Source: Geobacter sp.
GTDB lineage: Bacteria; Desulfobacterota; Desulfuromonadia; Geobacterales; Geobacteraceae
Length of the DNA: 64,000 nt
Direction of reading: 5' to 3'
Assembly: GCA_016177775.1 (NCBI GenBank)
Contig: JACOUQ010000003.1
Coordinates: forward strand, 62,001-126,000
How positions within the stretch are numbered: position 1 is the stretch's first letter; every line of letters starts with the position of its first letter. Shown in pieces: positions 59,208-64,000 of this stretch. The notes under the pieces were generated by a model, which saw only the letters and a list, made by a program, of their open reading frames with translations, did no database searches and had not been told where the DNA came from. Made by a program: the position numbers and the translations under genes.

Positions 59208-60658
59208 AAGTGTTGTTCCTCGCAACTGCCGTCATCGGGACCGGACTCGTGGCCTTTGCCGCCAGGAACCTTTTCCGTCAGGTTGGGGACGGCGAAGTCA
59301 TGGGGGAGCCCATACACGAAAAGGTCGAGAAAAAAACCCTGGCCGAGGTGAGCCGAACTTGGAACAAAACGTTGAGCGGAAATATTGTCGAATTCCGGGA
59401 GATCGCAAAACTCTGGCGAGAGTCGGAACAGGAGCAGGTTGCTGCCCCTCTACCCCGCCCGACATTCAAATACATGGAGATCGAGCGGTTTTTCTCCGAA
59501 ATGATAGAGAAGCGCCGCGCCATTAAAGGCAGCCGGCGAACGGTAATCGTCAAGCTTCTCAAGTTGCTTGACGATGAAGGGGATTGCCCATCTGTCGTAA
59601 AGAAGAACCCGAAGGAAGCGGAAGCAAAATATTCTGAGGATACCTTTTCCATGCTGGCCACTATCCCGCTATACCTGCATACCCTCCAGGTGGCAAGGAA
59701 GTTTGCGGCTAAGGTCAACCAGGATGTCATGCTGCCGGACATCTTTATCGTCTCCCTCGGTCATGACATCGGCAAGATACCATCCTACCACGACAAGATG
59801 TACTCCACCGTGGACCACCCTCTCATTTCGGCGATCGTCCTCAATGGGATCACGGAATACGCCTCTCTGTCGAACCGGGACGAGCTCGACAAAATCATCC
59901 GGGAGCACCACCTGCGCAAGGCGGATTATCCTTTGACGAAGATGCTCAAGCAGTGCGACCAAGCCGTACGCAAGGAGGAGCTGGCCGTGCTCCTCGGCGA
60001 GGCGGTTGAACGGGAAAAGACGTCGGCAAAAACCCAAGACACCCCACCCCGGAAACCTGAACATCAAGCGGTAATAGAGAAGCCAGTCCCTAAGAATAGT
60101 ACGCCTCCCGAGGATGAACAGGACCACCCTCTGGGAGAGTTGGAAACGCAGGAGCTCCCCGACCTGGAAGCACTGGAACTGCCGTCATGGTTTGATGCCG
60201 ATGCGATCCTCTCAGCGGTCAATAAAAGAATCAATCAGTTGGAAGCAACATCCAAGGGTCTGCGATGGTCCGCGGTATCGACAACGTCTGGTCTCGTTTT
60301 CGCAAATCCCGAAGGGCTGTGGGCGGCCGTCAAGGAGGTGAGCGGAAAGGACCCGGATATGCTTGCTGCCGATGCTGATGAAGCAACGAAAAGGAACCTG
60401 CTCTACACCTTTGTGCGGGAACTCAGCAGGGTTAAAGACGCCATCGCCACGGAGTACGTATCTGAAAAGCACTATACGACAAAAGTAACTATCGTGACCG
60501 GTGCAGGGAAAGGGATCAATTCGCTCCTCGTACCTTTCAGAACGAGAGCCTTCGGGATAAGCAGCGCAACTCTGGAGATGCAGAAATCTCCCCTGCTGAA
60601 AAAGATGGTCAAGGATATTAAACCGAAACAGGAGGAGGTCGAAACGTGCGTCTTTTGA
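59204..60658 (+). CDS. HD-domain relaxase-like protein (TraI/MOBH type)
   Basis: A 484-residue protein. It begins with a hydrophobic segment (FLATAVIGTGLVAFAARNLF). An HD-type core follows: TIPLYLHTLQVARKFAAK, SLGHDIGKIPSYHD and KIIREHHLRKADYPL carry the metal-binding His and Asp residues. After a charged linker, the C-terminal block (SWFDADAILSAVNKRI, GLVFANPEGLWAAVKEV) resembles the end of TraI_2/MOBH relaxases. It overlaps the coupling-protein gene by four bases. Relaxase activity is likely but the membrane anchor is unusual. Confidence 0.65.
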   Translation: MKVLFLATAVIGTGLVAFAARNLFRQVGDGEVMGEPIHEKVEKKTLAEVSRTWNKTLSGNIVEFREIAKLWRESEQEQVAAPLPRPTFKYMEIERFFSEMIEKRRAIKGSRRTVIVKLLKLLDDEGDCPSVVKKNPKEAEAKYSEDTFSMLATIPLYLHTLQVARKFAAKVNQDVMLPDIFIVSLGHDIGKIPSYHDKMYSTVDHPLISAIVLNGITEYASLSNRDELDKIIREHHLRKADYPLTKMLKQCDQAVRKEELAVLLGEAVEREKTSAKTQDTPPRKPEHQAVIEKPVPKNSTPPEDEQDHPLGELETQELPDLEALELPSWFDADAILSAVNKRINQLEATSKGLRWSAVSTTSGLVFANPEGLWAAVKEVSGKDPDMLAADADEATKRNLLYTFVRELSRVKDAIATEYVSEKHYTTKVTIVTGAGKGINSLLVPFRTRAFGISSATLEMQKSPLLKKMVKDIKPKQEEVETCVF

Positions 60659-61479
60659 TTGCAGCCCTGATGCTCGTGTCCCTTGCTGCCACGGCCGGAG
60701 CCGGTTACTACACCGATTCAGGGAAGGGTTGGTGGTGGTATCAAAAGGAGCCTAACAGAAAAGATGAGAAGCAACCTAAAAAGGCAAAGGCGAAGAAGCT
60801 GCCGGCGCTTTCGGACTACTCCTACGACGAGATCTGGAACATGCACCCGGACGACTTCGAGAAGTTCGCCGAAGGCCTGAAAAGGAAGGCGGTTCAGAAC
60901 CCGTCCGAGGAGAACGTCAAGGACTATTACGAGGTCCAGGAAATCGCCCGGAAGAAGGCTCTGGCTTTCACGAACGTCGCCCAGTACGTCTGGCAGAAAT
61001 ACCCCGAGCTGACCACTGCCAAGGATTACCCGATTGCCACCCCCGGCAATCTCAGCCGGGTCAACCAGATCCAGGACGAAAAGAACCGGAAGCTCCGAGA
61101 CAACCGGGAGGAGTTCGCCCTCATCTATTTCTACAAGAGCGACTGCGGGTACTGCCAGCAGCAACAGCCGATCATTGACTGGTTCACCAACTCCACCGGC
61201 TGGCAGGTGAAAAGGATAAACATCGAGGAGAATCCCGGTCTGGCCGGGAGGTTCGCTGTCGATGTTACACCGGCGATGATCCTGATCCAGAAGGGCAATC
61301 AGAATTCCTTCCCGGTCTCAAGCGGACTGATAACTGCCGAGGAGATCGAGGACAAGACCTACCGGGCGGTGCGTCTTCTGAAAGGCGAGATTACCCCGGA
61401 GGAATTCAGCCTCTATGACTTTCAAAAAGGAGGTGGCTTCGATGTCAGAAAGAGGCCGTCGAACCTCGACAGACAGTGA
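60646..61479 (+). CDS. traF: TraF-like conjugal pilus assembly protein
   Basis: A 277-residue periplasmic protein with signal peptide (LIAALMLVSLAATAGAG) and a thioredoxin-like C-terminal domain: FALIYFYKSDCGYCQQQQPI with a CxxC pair, VKRINIEENPGLAGRF and DVTPAMILIQKG. TraF helps fold the F-type mating-channel proteins. The start is GTG at 60646 behind AGGAGGTCGAAAC and overlaps the preceding gene by 13 bases. Confidence 0.85.
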   Translation: MRLLIAALMLVSLAATAGAGYYTDSGKGWWWYQKEPNRKDEKQPKKAKAKKLPALSDYSYDEIWNMHPDDFEKFAEGLKRKAVQNPSEENVKDYYEVQEIARKKALAFTNVAQYVWQKYPELTTAKDYPIATPGNLSRVNQIQDEKNRKLRDNREEFALIYFYKSDCGYCQQQQPIIDWFTNSTGWQVKRINIEENPGLAGRFAVDVTPAMILIQKGNQNSFPVSSGLITAEEIEDKTYRAVRLLKGEITPEEFSLYDFQKGGGFDVRKRPSNLDRQ

Positions 61480-61531
61480 AGGATCTGGAACCGGAGAGTT
61501 CAAGCAACAGTTGAAAGGAGGTGAATCAGCC

Positions 61532-63019
61532 ATGAAAAGAAAAAGAACAAAAAAGATCATCGCGGCGACAACGGCGCTAGCCATCGCCACGATGCCCGCC
61601 CTGTCATGGAGCGGCTGGGTCGATGACTGGATGACCCAGAAAACCTCGACATCCCCCAGCTACTATGAGGGGGCGAAGCGCGGCTACTATACCGGCGGCA
61701 GCTTTTCCGCCCGTTGGCCCAATGGCACGGACTATCCAGTCACGGTCACAATGCCCTCGATCAAGAGCGGCTGCGGCGGGATCGACGCCTTTCTGGGCGG
61801 GTTCAGCTTTATGAATGTCGATTACCTCGTCCAGAAGCTGCAACGGATTCTGTCGGCTGCGCCGGCGGCAGCCTTCGACATTGCCATGAAGACGCTGGCG
61901 CCCCAGGTATCGGACACCATCAAGTCCCTGGAGGCGATCGCGGACCGCCTGAACAATATCCAGTTGAACGACTGCAAGGCGGCAAAGGCCCTCGTGGCAG
62001 TCGCGTCCGAACCCTTCTCGCCGATCATGAGCCAAAGCGTCAAAAATGAGATGAGCAATTCCATGAACGACTTCATGGTGTCGAGCGGCGTCAATGATCT
62101 CTATCAGACCTCGAAAACAAACCTTACGGCGGTGATGAATTCCGCCATGGGGAACGCGCCGCCGGTCGGCAATGTCGTCTCCCAGGCATCCCAGGGGGGT
62201 ACGGCCGGTTGTCCCAGTGACATTACCGATATCTTCGGTGGCGGCTCAGTCCTCGACAACCTTGCCGCCAAGAAGGGAATGGACGCCAACTATGTGAAGC
62301 TCATACGGGGCTTCATCGGCGACGTGGTGGTGCAGTCTCCCACCACGACGAACAGCACCTTTGTCGCCAGTTACATCCCCCCCTGCGACAAGAATACCGA
62401 TTTCGATACCTTCATCGACGGTTCTGCCCAAGGAAAAGATTCAGCCGGAGTATGCAGCACCATAACGGACGCCAATGCGAATCTCATGCAATACGTCTCA
62501 ACCCGGATGCAGACGATATCGACGAAGATGAAGGCAAAGCAGACCCTCGACGCGACGAACGACGTGCCGTTTCTCAACGCGACTCCCCTCTCAATCAGCC
62601 TCGTGTTGAAAACCGCCATCGCCACCAACACCGAGGGAGAGGTGATCGGGAAACTTTCCGCGGTAACCGCCAGGGCATTCGCCTACTACATGCTGCTCGA
62701 TCTCCTGCAGGAGGCGACGCAGCTGCAAAACCTCTCCGCACAGATCCAGTCGCAGAACAAAGACAATAAGGCGGGTGCCAGCCCCAGCAGCTGTCAGCTC
62801 GCATTGCTGTTCGACGGGATGAAAAACGTCGATCAGTTGACCAACAGGACCCGGGTCCTTTTGACCACGGCGCAACAGGGATACGCCAACGTCGTAAATG
62901 AAATGAACGCAATCGAGATGCTGGTTCTGACCATGAAGAGATTTGACGATACCGTCTTCTCGGAACTGGCAGGCCGTTTTGGAACGGGAGTGGCCCGCAG
63001 GGCTACCGGCAGAACATAA
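61532..63019 (+). CDS. traH: TraH-like conjugal transfer protein
   Basis: A 495-residue exported protein with a signal peptide (RTKKIIAATTALAIATMPAL). TGGSFSARWPNGTDYPVTVT, GCGGIDAFLGGFSFMNVDYL and IAMKTLAPQVSDTIKSLEAI are the N-terminal blocks of TraH, and the C-terminal half has ATQLQNLSAQIQSQNKDNKA. It builds the outer part of the F-type channel. I use the ATG at 61532 with GAAAGGAGGTGAATC before it. Confidence 0.87.
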   Translation: MKRKRTKKIIAATTALAIATMPALSWSGWVDDWMTQKTSTSPSYYEGAKRGYYTGGSFSARWPNGTDYPVTVTMPSIKSGCGGIDAFLGGFSFMNVDYLVQKLQRILSAAPAAAFDIAMKTLAPQVSDTIKSLEAIADRLNNIQLNDCKAAKALVAVASEPFSPIMSQSVKNEMSNSMNDFMVSSGVNDLYQTSKTNLTAVMNSAMGNAPPVGNVVSQASQGGTAGCPSDITDIFGGGSVLDNLAAKKGMDANYVKLIRGFIGDVVVQSPTTTNSTFVASYIPPCDKNTDFDTFIDGSAQGKDSAGVCSTITDANANLMQYVSTRMQTISTKMKAKQTLDATNDVPFLNATPLSISLVLKTAIATNTEGEVIGKLSAVTARAFAYYMLLDLLQEATQLQNLSAQIQSQNKDNKAGASPSSCQLALLFDGMKNVDQLTNRTRVLLTTAQQGYANVVNEMNAIEMLVLTMKRFDDTVFSELAGRFGTGVARRATGRT

Positions 63020-63090
63020 CGACTGCACCTTGATCTGACAGCTTTTTGGTCAGGTCTGAGGCGTGGCTATATTTGCAAAGGGGAATGCTG

Positions 63091-63660
63091 ATGTCTAAGC
63101 CCAACAAATTTGAACGAAGCTATCGAGATACTCCGCCGCCGATTGATGGGGTGGTAAGGCATATCTCTGCTAAAACCCCACTGTCCCGCACTCATGGGAA
63201 AGTAGGTATGAACTGCGATTTCTGCGGCATGCCATACGAAACTTACGCATGTTGGGCCGCTCGAACTAACGCGCATTACTGTTCTAAGGCATGTTCAAAT
63301 GAGGCAAAGAAAATACCGGTTCGCAAGAACTGTGTCGTCTGTGGATCTGAATTTATCACGAACCCGACAACGGCAGTAAGAATCTCTACATGTTCTCGGA
63401 AGTGCTTAAAACAAAATCGACAGGCATTTTTGTTTGCCCAAGCAGCCGACATGGGGAACTCACCAATATTCAACTATGGCAACCATGAGCGAGGCGAGGA
63501 AATCGTAGGGCACAAACTTGATGCTGATAAGGTTCTATCCATTCGTGCTGATTGCAGGCCGCAAAAACTAATTGCTGTCGATTTCAGCATAACTCAATCA
63601 CTCGTCAGTCTCATAAAACGGCGGCTCGTATGGCGCCATGTTGCAGCAGAGCAAATATAA
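63091..63660 (+). CDS. Zinc-finger/HTH protein inserted in the transfer operon
   Basis: A 189-residue protein with two cysteine pairs and spacing like zinc ribbons (NCDFCGMP with YCSKAC, then CVVCGSEF with CSRKC). The C-terminal KLDADKVLSIRADCRPQKLI and SITQSLVSLIKRRLVWRHV resemble the helix-turn-helix of phage or intron HNH-type proteins. No HNH or other nuclease core is visible. The gene is AT-richer than the transfer genes and looks like a recent insertion. The start at 63091 has AAGGGGAATGCTG in front. Confidence 0.65.
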   Translation: MSKPNKFERSYRDTPPPIDGVVRHISAKTPLSRTHGKVGMNCDFCGMPYETYACWAARTNAHYCSKACSNEAKKIPVRKNCVVCGSEFITNPTTAVRISTCSRKCLKQNRQAFLFAQAADMGNSPIFNYGNHERGEEIVGHKLDADKVLSIRADCRPQKLIAVDFSITQSLVSLIKRRLVWRHVAAEQI

Positions 63661-63677
63661 CCTTGAAAGGAGTGAAC

Positions 63678-64000
63678 ATGGCAGACGAAAAGAACAATGG
63701 CAAAGGGAGCCAAGGCAATGATCGCGTTTCAAAACACGATGCCTGGCAGGAAAGAAAGGTGGAGAAAGCAAAACGGGACGACATCGATGTCATCTCCAAG
63801 CGCACCTTAGATCAGGGAGATTTCATCAACGTCCTCAACTCGCTCGACTATTATCTATATCAACTCCGGATGAACATGGGGCGGATCAAGGTGATCACGT
63901 TTGATAAGGCCCAGGAATTTATCGAGCGCAGCCAGAGGATCAAGGAGGATATCAACCTCCTGAATGCGGAGATGTGCGGTTTGATGGGGTACACGTACAA
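63678..64000 (+). CDS. Unidentified transfer-region protein, truncated by window end
   Basis: The frame opens with ATG behind GAAAGGAGTGAAC and remains open to the window edge (at least 107 residues). It starts MADEKNNGKGSQGNDRVSKH, a charged helical stretch, then NVLNSLDYYLYQLRMNMGRI and FIERSQRIKEDINLLNAEMC. I do not recognise a family. A place after traF-traH suggests another mating-pair or accessory protein. Confidence 0.6.
   Translation, partial: MADEKNNGKGSQGNDRVSKHDAWQERKVEKAKRDDIDVISKRTLDQGDFINVLNSLDYYLYQLRMNMGRIKVITFDKAQEFIERSQRIKEDINLLNAEMCGLMGYTY

Noticed and set aside
1..64000. CRISPR arrays, tRNA or rRNA genes, riboswitches
   Set aside because: No regularly spaced repeats, no cloverleaf or rRNA sequence and no known riboswitch core could be found by reading.

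Overview
The window looks like chromosomal DNA of a metal-reducing deltaproteobacterium of the Geobacter/Desulfuromonadales type. The grounds are a secreted octaheme c-type cytochrome, many redox and iron-sulfur proteins, a LexA-DinB pair and a generally GC-rich base composition. The family names are my own reading of the protein sequences; no database was searched.

1-2.5 kb holds the 5' end of a group II intron that runs off the left edge, an AT-richer DUF4238 gene and a near-empty stretch with a strong palindrome. 2.5-21 kb is a long run of small enzyme and regulator genes, nearly all on the minus strand and often overlapping by a few bases. They include a DUF2461 protein, methyltransferases, a MerR regulator with a separate copy of its effector domain, an M23 peptidase, a transglutaminase-like protein, a CYTH protein, a flavodoxin-ferredoxin, a GNAT-cysteine hydrolase fusion, a class D beta-lactamase, a YbaK-type deacylase, a nitroreductase, an esterase and AraC regulators. 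On the plus strand a PadR gene heads a two-gene permease unit that has been split by a MITE-like element.

21-32 kb contains an ECF sigma factor with a DUF3795 gene, an O-methyltransferase, and a TetR-controlled envelope operon (ABC1 kinase, ABC ATPase and permease, LolA-like protein, outer-membrane barrel). 32-42 kb continues the mixed set: a PLP decarboxylase, a DUF2845 protein, an FMN reductase, the octaheme cytochrome, a divergent LysR/ATC-hydrolase-like pair, and a second ECF sigma-DUF3795 module with the same predicted promoter as the first. 42-49.4 kb is a complete dipeptide-type ABC importer with a ferredoxin-nitroreductase and a TetR regulator.

49.5-64 kb reads as part of an integrative conjugative element. 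On the minus strand lies an SOS, repair and defence cargo: DUF72, LexA, a DUF6504-like protein, DinB, AbiEi/AbiEii, a nuclease, a 52-residue protein, a YpsA-like protein and HMCES. On the plus strand lies an F-type transfer operon: lytic transglycosylase, a NusA-like protein, coupling ATPase, HD relaxase-like protein, TraF, TraH, a zinc-finger/HTH protein and the start of another gene. The cargo is bracketed by two similar copies of the transglycosylase promoter, leader and signal-peptide start, which suggests it sits between the ends of a duplication. The most unusual points are the paired sigma/DUF3795 promoters, this duplicated leader, the NusA-like protein inside a transfer operon, the MITE between two formerly overlapping genes, and the free-standing MerR effector domain.
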